The translations under genes and the position numbers were made by a program. The notes beneath the pieces are model-generated. The model searched no databases and had not been told where the DNA came from. It was given only the letters and a program-made list of their open reading frames with translations. Of a stretch of 64,000 bases of DNA, positions 50,053-58,367 are shown piece after piece. Positions within the stretch are counted from its first letter, which is position 1. Each line of letters opens with the position of its first letter. The stretch is from Robertmurraya siralis (GTDB lineage Bacteria > Bacillota > Bacilli > Bacillales > Cytobacillaceae): positions 62,001 to 126,000 of the forward strand of contig NZ_SWLZ01000005.1 in the NCBI RefSeq assembly GCF_005502275.1. The letters are read 5' to 3'.

Positions 50053-50451
50053 ATGTTTAAAGAATTTTCACCTGGCATTAAGATAAGTATTACGCGTTCC
50101 ATTACCACTTCTTTTGAAAAATATATGAATGATATTGGCTGGAACGAAGAAAAATTTAATATTGAAAAATTTGTACAGGAATGGAAACACTATATCACTG
50201 GAAGTTCATCTTGGTATGATAAGATTAGCGACGAAGTGAAAAATGATCCAGCATTCCATGAGCAATTAGCCGAAAAAATCAATGAAACGATTGATAAAAT
50301 ATTGTCCGAAGCACCAACAAAGGAACAAATGGCTGAGATTGAAAGTTTACAGAAGGAATGGGGAGAAGAATTCGACTATTCTTGTAAGACAGAAGCAAAA
50401 TATGTCATTGAAAAGTATAAGGAATTGTTAAAAAAAAAGCAGAACAACTAA
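50053..50451 (+). CDS. Hypothetical cytoplasmic protein
   Basis: 132 residues, highly charged, helical, without signal peptide or membrane segment. Notable segments are WNEEKFNIEKFVQEWKHYI and the Lys-rich end (YKELLKKK). ATG at 50053; GGGAGG lies 12-17 bases upstream. I do not recognise a family. The next small gene overlaps its stop (TAATG), so the two form a coupled pair. Confidence 0.65.
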   Translation: MFKEFSPGIKISITRSITTSFEKYMNDIGWNEEKFNIEKFVQEWKHYITGSSSWYDKISDEVKNDPAFHEQLAEKINETIDKILSEAPTKEQMAEIESLQKEWGEEFDYSCKTEAKYVIEKYKELLKKKQNN

Positions 50452-50624
50452 TGCCTGCTAGTGAGAAAAAGCTAACATTGGCTTCTTTAATGTACCACCA
50501 AATCTATGGAGTAGAACTTCCCAATTATAACTATACACAACAAGACATAGACTATATTATCCAGCAATTAGAGCTGAAGATTAAAGAAGATGTTGAAATT
50601 TTTCAAACGGAATATCTACATTAA
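50451..50624 (+). CDS. Small hypothetical protein, 57 residues
   Basis: The ATG overlaps the previous stop as TAATG. Product MPASEKKLTLASLMYHQIYG at the start, then a charged helix ending FQTEYLH. Coupling to the gene before and a terminator just after its stop support it being real. No family recognised. Confidence 0.6.
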   Translation: MPASEKKLTLASLMYHQIYGVELPNYNYTQQDIDYIIQQLELKIKEDVEIFQTEYLH

Positions 50625-50625
50625 A

Positions 50626-50656
50626 GGAGGTCGGGATAAAACCCACCTCTTTTTTG
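50626..50656 (+). terminator. Terminator of the small gene pair
   Basis: GAGGT-c-GGG pairs with CCC-ACCTC (one bulge) around ATAAAA, followed by six T. Confidence 0.75.
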
Positions 50657-50669
50657 TTTAAATAAAAAT

Positions 50670-50692
50670 AAGGACAGACGCCCCTGTCCTTT
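50670..50692 (-). terminator. Terminator of ywpF
   Basis: AAGGACA/TGTCCTT stem. On the minus strand it is followed by a T-rich run (A-rich on the plus strand), and it lies directly after the ywpF stop. Confidence 0.65.
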
Positions 50693-50715
50693 TGTAAGCT
50701 GAGAAACGCTAAAAC

Positions 50716-51144
50716 TTATTTTGTTTGATTGAATCTCGGTTTGCGCACCATGCCATTTCGAAACTCATTCATAAGCTCATCACCAGACAAACCTCTTTGA
50801 ATGAGACTATCCAAGAGTAGCTCGGCATACTGATTCTTTGATCTTTTCAAGGTTCCTTCGAGGAGTACACTGATGTGGTTGTCAAAGGTCTGCAATGAAC
50901 GAATTTTTACTTTAAAAGGGGCAGGTTCGTTTTCCTTTTTCGAAATGACGACCTGTACCAATAGTTCTTTTTCTTCTTTGCTCGCTTCATGAAATATATC
51001 ATAAAAGGATTTGTCTACATATCCTTCTATGAGCCATGAATGATGATCATCTTCCTTATTAATAATCAATCCATCAACCAACGGGACATCATACCATTCT
51101 TCTTTCTTTACGAGCTGCAGCGAGATCAACTTAAACGTCTTCAT
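50716..51144 (-). CDS. ywpF: YwpF-like family protein
   Basis: 142 residues beginning MKTFKLISLQLVKKEEWYDV, with LTDGLIINKED-type sequence (here PLVDGLIINKEDDHHSWLIEG) and the VVISKKENEPAPFKVKI strand typical of the YwpF family. Function unknown. The ATG (complement of 51142-51144) follows GGAGGGTAAAG; the frame continues 20 codons upstream without a site. In B. subtilis ywpF is also near ssbB and fabZ. Confidence 0.85.
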   Translation of the reverse strand: MKTFKLISLQLVKKEEWYDVPLVDGLIINKEDDHHSWLIEGYVDKSFYDIFHEASKEEKELLVQVVISKKENEPAPFKVKIRSLQTFDNHISVLLEGTLKRSKNQYAELLLDSLIQRGLSGDELMNEFRNGMVRKPRFNQTK

Positions 51145-51366
51145 CTTTACCCTCCAATCAAAGCTCCTTAAAAAATTATAACATACAGCCCATTTTATGC
51201 GCATGTCTCCTTTGGCAAATTTTGCAAAGTAGCGATGAAGTAAGCGGTAAATATGGCAAATTTAATGTGTCGAATAGTGTCGATCGATTCTTGTCGAAAG
51301 TCGATACTTTCCTTTTTCTTGTTATTTTTCACGGAAATGGTCAACTTCAAGGCCGTTTTTAATGGA

Positions 51367-51409
51367 AAAATAACATTTTACCCCAAAGTTCTATCGAAAG
51401 TTGTATTTT
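51367..51409 (+). promoter_or_regulatory. ComK-type K-box upstream of ssbB
   Basis: AAAA-TAACA-TTTT (51367-51379) is a perfect ComK AT-box, and AAAG-TTGTA-TTTT (51397-51409) is one mismatch away, 17 bases further on. ComK binds pairs of AAAAN5TTTT boxes upstream of late competence genes, with 8-, 18- or 31-bp spacers. Confidence 0.6.
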
Positions 51410-51416
51410 TCCTTAT

Positions 51417-51445
51417 TTTACCTACCTAAAAACTTTCATTATAAT
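51417..51445 (+). promoter_or_regulatory. SigA promoter of ssbB
   Basis: TTTACC (51417-51422), 17-base spacer, TATAAT (51440-51445), directly downstream of the ComK boxes. The weak -35 fits an activated promoter. Confidence 0.6.
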
Positions 51446-51476
51446 GTGGACATTACAGATGAAAGGAGTTGAGAAC

Positions 51477-51836
51477 ATGATTAACCAAGTAACACTAGTT
51501 GGGAGGCTAACAAAGGATCCGGAGTTGAGGGTAACTACAGAAGGCAATTCAGTCGTTAATATTATCCTTGCAGTCAATCGCAACTATCGCAATCAAAAAG
51601 GGGAAATCGATGCTGACTTTGTTCAATGTACCATTTGGCGTAAAAATGCTGAAAATCTTTCCCTTTATTGCAAAAAGGGGACTTTGATTGGACTCATGGG
51701 AAGAATACAGACGCGAACTTATGAAAGCGAGGATGGTCGCAAATATGTCACGGAGGTTATTGCAGAATCCGTTAGATTTCTTGAGGGTAAAAGAAATCAA
51801 GTGGCCAACGTGGAAAAAGAGGTGTTACAGACTTGA
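51477..51836 (+). CDS. ssbB: Competence-type single-stranded DNA-binding protein SsbB
   Basis: 119 residues: OB fold starting MINQVTLVGRLTKDPELRV, with VQCTIWRKNAENLSLYCKKG and the RTYESEDGRKYVTEVIAESV strand. The acidic C-terminal tip of SsbA is missing, as in B. subtilis SsbB, which coats incoming DNA during transformation. ATG at 51477 after AAAGGAGTTG. The ywpF-ssbB-ywqA neighbourhood matches B. subtilis ywpH. Confidence 0.93.
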   Translation: MINQVTLVGRLTKDPELRVTTEGNSVVNIILAVNRNYRNQKGEIDADFVQCTIWRKNAENLSLYCKKGTLIGLMGRIQTRTYESEDGRKYVTEVIAESVRFLEGKRNQVANVEKEVLQT

Positions 51837-52012
51837 ACGAGATGGTGAGCCGGGAAAAAAGCCTGGAAATTTTACTTGAACGTCTGATTATGATGGTTGG
51901 AAAATCGAACGAAAGAGCAGAACATCTTCACAAACGTGTCCTTCAACTAGAACGCATCCTCTTAGAAGAATCCTCTCAGGGAGAAAAGGAGAAAAAAACC
52001 TTTATTTCCTAA
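51833..52012 (+). CDS. Small charged helical protein downstream of ssbB
   Basis: 59 residues from a TTG overlapping the ssbB stop (TTGA), 9 bases after AGAGGTG; an ATG at 51842 is an alternative. The product is mostly one helix (LEILLERLIMMV, then ERAEHLHKRVLQLERILLEE with heptad-like leucines) and could form a coiled coil. Coupling to ssbB suggests a competence or DNA-processing link. No family recognised. Confidence 0.55.
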   Translation: MNEMVSREKSLEILLERLIMMVGKSNERAEHLHKRVLQLERILLEESSQGEKEKKTFIS

Positions 52013-52083
52013 TTCCGAAAACTGATTTTTATCCCCCATAAATCCGCACTAGAGAGAATCAATCAAATCCTCATGCACCCTCA

Positions 52084-52118
52084 TTTTTACGGCGGGAAAA
52101 CCCGCCGTATTTATTTTA
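52084..52118. terminator. Bidirectional terminator between ssbB and ywqA
   Basis: Perfect 8-bp stem ACGGCGGG/CCCGCCGT with loop AAAA, with T-rich sequence on both strands outside the stem. Confidence 0.8.
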
Positions 52119-54917
52119 GGACGACAAATGAATCAAATCATGGAGCTCGTCGGTAGAAAGCTCAGTGATCCAACTGTCGCTTTGGATGATTTGATCGTTT
52201 AATGACTGCTTTTTTTCAAGCATGGCATCGATTTTTTCCTCGAGTGTGCCTGTGCTAATAAATTTGTGGACGTGGACAAAGCGCTTTTGGCCGATTCGAT
52301 AAGCGCGGTCTGTTGCTTGATTTTCAACAGCAGGATTCCACCAGCGATCATAGTGGATGACATGATTGGCTGCTGTTAAATTTAGGCCAGTTCCTCCGGC
52401 CTTTAAGGACAAAATAAAAATCGGAAATTCACGGTTTTGGAAGCGCGAAATTAATTCATCACGCTTTCCTTTTGGGATGCTTCCGTTCAAGAAAGGTGCC
52501 TCAACGGCAAACTTTTCTTTCAGTAATGTTCGGATCATTTCCCCCATTTCAATATATTGGGTGAAAATTAAACAGCTTTCGCCTTGCTCGAGAACGGCCT
52601 CAATTAGCTCAGCAAGCTTCTCCATTTTAAGCGAGCGTTCGAGAACATCCTTTGGTTTTTCTTCTTTTAAGTAAAGGGCAGGGTGATTGCAAAGTTGCTT
52701 TAGTCGCCCTAATAGTTGGAGAATTAAGCCCTTTCGTTCAAAACCTGTCAACGCCTCAATTTGGGCAAAGGTATCTTGGACAAGCTGCTCATACAGAGAT
52801 GCTTGCTCCGCTGTTAACGGACAGTACTCCTTTTGCTCCTGCTTATCAGGTAAATTGAGAGCGACCTCCTCATCCTTCTTCGTTCTTCGCAATAAAAACG
52901 GCCGAATTAAAGTTTGCAGTTCTTCAATTTTTCCTTTTTCATCCTCTTTTTCAATTGGGACAACATAGTTTCTTTGGAACTGATTTAGGCTTCCAAGGTA
53001 ACCGTGATTCGTAAAATCAAAAATCGACCAAAGCTCCGTAAGCCGATTTTCCATTGGTGTACCAGTAAGGGCAATATGATGTTTCCCTTTAAGCTGACGA
53101 ACGGCTCTCGACTGTTTTGTATGAGCATTTTTAATATTTTGCGCCTCATCAATGGCGATCGTGCTCCACTGCACTTTCTCGAATTGGGGCAAATCGAGGT
53201 GGGTTAAGCCGTAAGAGGTAAGGACGATATCAGCGCGGTTTGCTGCTTCGATAAAGGCTTCATCCTTAAGCCTCGCAGGCCCATAATGCAAATGCACAGT
53301 TAAACCGGGAGCAAATTTCTCCACTTCTTTCTGCCAATTCCCCAACACCGACGTCGGACAAATGATAAGTGCAGATCCGTTACCTTCATGCGCCTTTACG
53401 GCGAGCAGATAGGAAATAAGCTGGATCGTTTTTCCGAGCCCCATATCATCGGCTAAACAAGCGCCGAAGCCATATTTTCGCAAAAATAGAAGCCAGCTCA
53501 TCCCTAATGTTTGATATGGACGCAATTCACCTTCAAAGCCGGAGGGAACCGGTGCGATAGGAATGGAATGAATGTCGCGAAGCTGTTTAATCATTTGCTT
53601 CCACTGACGATTCAATTCAATTTGAACTCGGGCAAAAGCCTTATCATCTTCAGAAGCTTCTCTTTCCGATCCATCGACAAGGAGCTCCTGCTCAATTAAA
53701 TCACGGACATGCAAGCCTTCTTTTTCAGCCCGTTTCATTAAATCTTGAATCTGATGAATAAAACGATGGTCGAGCTTAATCCAGCGGCCGCGAATTTTTA
53801 CGAGGCGACGTTTTTCCTCCACGAGGTGATTAAACTCCTCTTCCGAAAGCTCAATGCCGTTCATGGAAAAGCGCCAATTATAATCAAGCATTGCTTGCAG
53901 CCCAACAAATGAAGGACGGTTATTGGACGTTCCTTTTAGCCTTGCTTTCACTTTCATGCTGGCGTTTTTCATCGCTTGCCACCATGACGGAAGTAATATT
54001 TCTACGCCAATGGCAAGGAGAATCTCACTTGCTTCTGTTAAAAACATCCATGCTTCATCTTCTGTAAGCTCTTTTACAATTCCTTTTCTTCCTTTTAGCA
54101 TCGGAAAAAGCTTACTCCATCTTTCTTCTTCCCGTTCAACCTGATCAAGAAAATGGAGCCAGTTTTTCGGCATATTGGTTTCGTCCCGAGCATCGACGAT
54201 ATAGTCTTGCTTCTCTTTTCCGCGTAAAAAAATTTGCAAATCCCAAGTTCCATCGATATCAGCAGGCTCTTCTAAACGCAGCCCGATCGTAAAAGGACAG
54301 TTGTTTTCTTTCAGACCAATCCACTCACTCCAAGTTTCTTCATCGAAATAGGCAGACAATGCTTGAGGAGAAACTGCTTGAGTTCGTAGAGCATTAAGCT
54401 TGTCACCAACCTTTGTCTTCCATTCGCGATTTTTTTCAAAAAAAGTATTTAACGAAGCGTTGAACCAATTGGATATGAATGCTTGCAATGGTTGATTTCC
54501 AATAGATTGTTCCCAAAAGGAGGGGGCGAATTCCTTGATCACCCTCTCAGGGAGCTTCCATTTGAACTCATTTGTTGCAAGCGCCTCAAAATCAGGAAAC
54601 CAATCTTTTTCTTGAATGGAATCGTATAAAGGCTGGGCAGCAGCTAAACAAATTTGCCCACATTCATCCCAATCCCAGTCAATCAGCCGATTGAATTGTT
54701 CCTTGGCCAATAGAGTCACCAATTGCCAGCCATCAACTGTTACACCGCTTGCCCCATTTTCAATTAACGTGCCGTAATAGCTTTCTTCATGCCGGTTGAA
54801 TAAAAGTCCTTTCCATTCAGAGGGCGGGAGAAGTTCATCTTCACTTTGAACCGTTAGAAAGAATTTGCCATTTTCGACGGGCTCAATCAATATTGTTAAG
54901 GCATTCGTTTTAAGCAT
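52116..54917 (-). CDS. ywqA: SNF2-family DNA helicase/translocase YwqA
   Basis: 933 residues. The N-terminal half is a bacterial SNF2-associated domain; the helicase core starts near residue 465. Walker A in ADDMGLGKTIQ, Walker B IDEAQNIKN (DEAQ), motif III LTGTPMENRL, motif V LSLKAGGTGLNLTAANHVIH and motif VI QATDRAYRIGQ. It should be a dsDNA-dependent ATPase that remodels DNA-protein complexes. ywqB lies directly upstream and overlaps by 8 bases, as in B. subtilis, where YwqA and YwqB are proposed partners. Confidence 0.93.
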   Translation of the reverse strand: MLKTNALTILIEPVENGKFFLTVQSEDELLPPSEWKGLLFNRHEESYYGTLIENGASGVTVDGWQLVTLLAKEQFNRLIDWDWDECGQICLAAAQPLYDSIQEKDWFPDFEALATNEFKWKLPERVIKEFAPSFWEQSIGNQPLQAFISNWFNASLNTFFEKNREWKTKVGDKLNALRTQAVSPQALSAYFDEETWSEWIGLKENNCPFTIGLRLEEPADIDGTWDLQIFLRGKEKQDYIVDARDETNMPKNWLHFLDQVEREEERWSKLFPMLKGRKGIVKELTEDEAWMFLTEASEILLAIGVEILLPSWWQAMKNASMKVKARLKGTSNNRPSFVGLQAMLDYNWRFSMNGIELSEEEFNHLVEEKRRLVKIRGRWIKLDHRFIHQIQDLMKRAEKEGLHVRDLIEQELLVDGSEREASEDDKAFARVQIELNRQWKQMIKQLRDIHSIPIAPVPSGFEGELRPYQTLGMSWLLFLRKYGFGACLADDMGLGKTIQLISYLLAVKAHEGNGSALIICPTSVLGNWQKEVEKFAPGLTVHLHYGPARLKDEAFIEAANRADIVLTSYGLTHLDLPQFEKVQWSTIAIDEAQNIKNAHTKQSRAVRQLKGKHHIALTGTPMENRLTELWSIFDFTNHGYLGSLNQFQRNYVVPIEKEDEKGKIEELQTLIRPFLLRRTKKDEEVALNLPDKQEQKEYCPLTAEQASLYEQLVQDTFAQIEALTGFERKGLILQLLGRLKQLCNHPALYLKEEKPKDVLERSLKMEKLAELIEAVLEQGESCLIFTQYIEMGEMIRTLLKEKFAVEAPFLNGSIPKGKRDELISRFQNREFPIFILSLKAGGTGLNLTAANHVIHYDRWWNPAVENQATDRAYRIGQKRFVHVHKFISTGTLEEKIDAMLEKKQSLNDQIIQSDSWITELSTDELHDLIHLSS

Positions 54918-56532
54918 GGGTTAATTTTCCCCTTTCGCACTCTTGGTGAAAGGCCCGGAGTCGCTTTGTTTTATCTAAGAGAAGCTCCAAAAAATGCTGG
55001 AAATCATCAGGGCGCTTTAACTTCTTATACAAGGTTCTTAATTTCTTCAGTTGTTTTACAGCTTCACGATAATTTCCCCGGTTTTTCATCTCAATATGCT
55101 GCTGAATGGACTGATGATAAAGGGGAAGGAGTACATCGGGACGTTCCTTTTGGAGCAAGCGAATTTTCTCCGTTGGAATGGAACTGATGTCAAAGCCGAT
55201 ATATCCTTGGAGATCACACCATTTTTCATATAGACCTTGATCAAATAGAAATTCATCATAGCCCCGATAACTATAAGGCAGAGCTTGAATTAATATTTTT
55301 TCATATAGATCATGCTTTTTTGTCTCTTTGGCATAAGCCCCGACTGTTTTGATGGCAACCCTTGTAAAATCCATTCGTGCGTAATGGTCATGTAATGTTT
55401 GAATATAAGGTCTAACCATGGTAGAAAAGGTGTCAACATAGAGACCCATTCGTTTCCACTCTTTTCCTGAACTTAATTTTTCTAACCAGTAAATCATAAA
55501 AGGCGTCGCCTGCTCATTTAGGAGCTGCAATGTTTGCAGTGCTTTCTCGTCCTTTCTTAACATGACATGCTGGTGGATATAAGCGATTAGGCCAGGAAGT
55601 GTTTCTTTTTTGCGGATCAGTTCAGACACCTTTGGCAATTCTTCTTCATGCCACTGTTTTTTTCTAAATAACTTTGTCCATAAAATGATATAAAGATGAG
55701 CAGATTCAAATTCTAACATCGGCTCTCCTGTAATCAATAAATATGTATCATCCTTCAGCTTCTCCATAAAGCTGTCAAAAGCAAAGGGCAGAGCATGGAC
55801 ATTTAGTCTTTCAACTAAATCCTCAATATCATCTATTAAATTGTAAAACAGATTTTCGTAATAGCGCATAATGTCTTCTAATGCAAAATCCTGTTCTTCG
55901 CTAAACTTCAAAAGGTATTGAAAGGAATGGATGGAGGCAATCAAATGATAGAGCTGTTTCCATTCCTGTTCAACAGGTGCACTCGCCCGAATTTTTCGAG
56001 AATACACTTGAAATAATTCTGTAACGAGATAAGGCTTGGTTGCTTTTGGATCTCCCATTATGGAGGAAAAGCTAGATTGAAAAGCCTCCACCCATTGTTC
56101 ATAATCAGGTTTTGTTGAACCGGCTGTTTTCAATAAATCCTTCGCCCGCTGAATTCCTAAAGTTTTAGCTGTTCTTCTTTCTTGAATCGGTTGTCTCCAG
56201 CGCTCGACCCATTCCGTTACGCGGGATATTTGAGAAAAGACTTGGAAAAAGGCAGCAAGCTGATGGCGACAAATTCCTTCAGCAGGGCAACTACAACTGC
56301 TTATTTGGAAAAAATTAAGATTCACTTCTACTTGGACACGGGTTACATCTTGAACGTTGGCAACAATGCTATCATTCTCAAGGCGAACTTTAGAAACGAG
56401 GCCTTGTCGGTATAATAGCAGTCCTTTCTGAACGAGCTTTGCATCGTCCTCCCGCTCAGACCATAGGATGCTTTTTAAATCATTTGCTGCCGCTTGCAAA
56501 AGCTCTTTATATTTATCTGGAATCGATGACAA
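54910..56532 (-). CDS. ywqB: SWIM zinc finger protein YwqB
   Basis: About 540 residues. A SWIM zinc-binding motif, CxCx5-6CxH (CSCPAEGICRHQLAAFF), lies near residue 70-90; the remainder is mostly helical repeats. It is the usual partner of the SNF2 protein encoded next. I place the start at a TTG (complement of 56530-56532) because GGGGGTG lies 7 bases before it; in-frame ATGs at 56550 and 56565 overlap or precede that site. Confidence 0.85.
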   Translation of the reverse strand: MSSIPDKYKELLQAAANDLKSILWSEREDDAKLVQKGLLLYRQGLVSKVRLENDSIVANVQDVTRVQVEVNLNFFQISSCSCPAEGICRHQLAAFFQVFSQISRVTEWVERWRQPIQERRTAKTLGIQRAKDLLKTAGSTKPDYEQWVEAFQSSFSSIMGDPKATKPYLVTELFQVYSRKIRASAPVEQEWKQLYHLIASIHSFQYLLKFSEEQDFALEDIMRYYENLFYNLIDDIEDLVERLNVHALPFAFDSFMEKLKDDTYLLITGEPMLEFESAHLYIILWTKLFRKKQWHEEELPKVSELIRKKETLPGLIAYIHQHVMLRKDEKALQTLQLLNEQATPFMIYWLEKLSSGKEWKRMGLYVDTFSTMVRPYIQTLHDHYARMDFTRVAIKTVGAYAKETKKHDLYEKILIQALPYSYRGYDEFLFDQGLYEKWCDLQGYIGFDISSIPTEKIRLLQKERPDVLLPLYHQSIQQHIEMKNRGNYREAVKQLKKLRTLYKKLKRPDDFQHFLELLLDKTKRLRAFHQECERGKLTHA

Positions 56533-56852
56533 GATCGACACCCCCAACATGATTACTTTAATCAATTTCTCAGTAGAAATGGCAACATCATACCATCATT
56601 TATACTTTATTTACGGGTAGTGTACAACAAGAATGCAAAAATAACGTATTCCTATATTATACCAAAATTTAAATGGAGTTAGGAGGGGAAAGTGGAGGAT
56701 CAAGTCAAGAGTTCATTTAAATGCAAAAATCTGAAATGAATGATCATTTTATCCGAATTGCGATACCTTTTTTATTCCTATTGTTATAGCTCATAATAAG
56801 AAAGGTAGAATAATGGAGCAAACATAGGAAAAAATCTATGAAATGGCCGAAT

Positions 56853-57017
56853 TTGAGGAATTCACATAAAACCATAATATGTTTTAATGAGTTTATGAAA
56901 CTGCATACTGATATCTACGTTGGTTTGCGGCCATTATTCAATGAACATTAAATTTCATTGAATAACCAATCAATCTCCATTATTTTGCACTCCAGTTTGT
57001 TGGGGTGCCTTTTTTTG
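56853..57017 (+). ncRNA. Candidate small RNA ending at the orphan terminator
   Basis: A weak promoter, TTGAGG (56853-56858), 16 bases, TAATAT (56875-56880), is followed by a perfect 11-bp hairpin (56934-56944 with 56955-56965) and then the orphan terminator. A transcript of about 130 bases would fit. No known RNA family recognised. The rest of the gap between ywqB and 57197 holds nothing else that I can support. Confidence 0.35.
56987..57017 (+). terminator. Orphan terminator
   Basis: 8-bp stem GCACTCCA/TGGGGTGC with a 6-base loop and a run of T at 57010-57017. No protein gene ends here on this strand. Confidence 0.75.
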
Positions 57018-57196
57018 GCTCATTTTCTCATTCATACCATGGCACGAAATTTTTTCCTTCTATCGAATCAGAAGGTGATATGGAAAGATTACCGAAATAA
57101 AGCCCAAAATGCTTTATCATCAATGATAAAGGTGAACGAGCTTTGCAAGCTGGAAAATATGTATGATCGATTCGCGCGCGATCCAAGTTGAAACTG

Positions 57197-57328
57197 GCAT
57201 AATCGTAGTCGATTCCCTTACAAATCAAGACGATACAGGCGCAATCAAGAGCGACCCGCGCAATCCATTGCGATTTACGCGCAATCAGGGCAAAAATCGG
57301 CGCAATCATCGCCAAAACGTGCGCAATC
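57197..57328 (+). repeat. 21-bp-phased GCGCAATC array D
   Basis: Perfect GCGCAATC begins at 57239, 57258, 57279, 57300 and 57321 (spacings 19, 21, 21, 21). Degenerate copies precede in phase at 57219 (TACAAATC) and 57197 (GCATAATC). Downstream to 57600 I see nothing. Confidence 0.85.
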
Positions 57329-57611
57329 CCTGTTCAATTCTGAAATCCAAAGAGGACACTCTTTTCCGAAACGAGTCAGCATTGCTTTGGATCTCACCAA
57401 ACCAAGGTCTTGGGCTGAAACGCCAAGTCAATCGTGTTAGCTCCAAAATATTGTTCAATCGCAAAAATGCTCGAATATAGTCCTCCCCAAAAACTATTCT
57501 CTACCTGGACACTTCAATTCATAAAAAACATGTGATTTTACTCTGAATCTCCTATTTTTTTCGCTAAAAAATGACAATCAACTAAATAGATAGAACTATT
57601 TTTTGGTAGTG

Positions 57612-57629
57612 TCGGCAATTGCGTGCCGA
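57612..57629 (+). promoter_or_regulatory. Operator-like inverted repeat upstream of the Yip1-type gene
   Basis: TCGGCA-ATTGCG-TGCCGA, a perfect 6-bp inverted repeat, 17 bases before a TAAAAT (57646-57651) that could be the -10. No good -35 at standard spacing, so an activated or repressed promoter is possible. Confidence 0.4.
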
Positions 57630-57690
57630 TTCCCAATTATTGTTGTAAAATAGTAGAGACAGATTATGACAAATAGTTGGGGGATAACAC

Positions 57691-58353
57691 ATGTATTACC
57701 AGGTGCAAATTTGGAAGGGGCTTACTTCACCTTATGTGAGTGCGCATCAGATCAATAAAGCGGAGAAATTGAACGGTATTTGGAAGTGGACGGTACGGTT
57801 GTTGCTGATTTCCCTCATTCTATCGGGAGTTTCCGCTTATTTGGGAATTGGAAATGAGTCTCTATCAAAGCTAATCTATGACACGACACCATCGGAATTC
57901 CAAACGATTAAGGGCTTTTTTGCGATTGGACAAGTTGTTCAATCAACAGTAACGACAGCAATATTAATTTTCTTGCCAGCCTTAATTTTTTGGATATTTA
58001 CCGATATTGAATACTATAAGCTTGTTGTCGTTCAGCTTTTTGTTGCCGGGATATGGCTTATAGAAAAAATCGTCTTTTTCCCGCTGCAATTTTATTTTGG
58101 TTTGGATCACGCATCCTCTCCGTTTTCGTTGGGGATCTTGGCACAATATATCACAGATTATCAGTTACTCAGTTATTTTTTTGGCGAAATTTCACTATTC
58201 TCTATCTGGGTAATGTTTATCCAATATAAATATTTGCGTGTTATAACCGAGAAAAGTCCGAGAATCATATTATTACTAATCGTATCTATTCAATTATTTC
58301 TCTGGATTTTTACAGCACTGTTTTCGTATATAAAATTTGAAGTGTTATTTTAA
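57691..58353 (+). CDS. Yip1-type membrane protein (YknW-like)
   Basis: 220 residues, five to six membrane helices after a short N-terminal cytoplasmic stretch (QIWKGLTSPYVSAHQI). Topology and its place directly before an HlyD-type adaptor resemble B. subtilis YknW, which assists assembly of the YknXYZ exporter against the SdpC toxin. Sequence similarity to the Yip1 family is weak by eye. ATG after TTGGGGGA. Confidence 0.6.
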   Translation: MYYQVQIWKGLTSPYVSAHQINKAEKLNGIWKWTVRLLLISLILSGVSAYLGIGNESLSKLIYDTTPSEFQTIKGFFAIGQVVQSTVTTAILIFLPALIFWIFTDIEYYKLVVVQLFVAGIWLIEKIVFFPLQFYFGLDHASSPFSLGILAQYITDYQLLSYFFGEISLFSIWVMFIQYKYLRVITEKSPRIILLLIVSIQLFLWIFTALFSYIKFEVLF

Positions 58354-58367
58354 AGGGGGCAGCAAAG

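Noticed and set aside
57163-57480. 105-codon frame over array D
   Set aside because: The repeated Arg-Asn pattern comes from the GCGCAATC copies; no ribosome site and no family resemblance.
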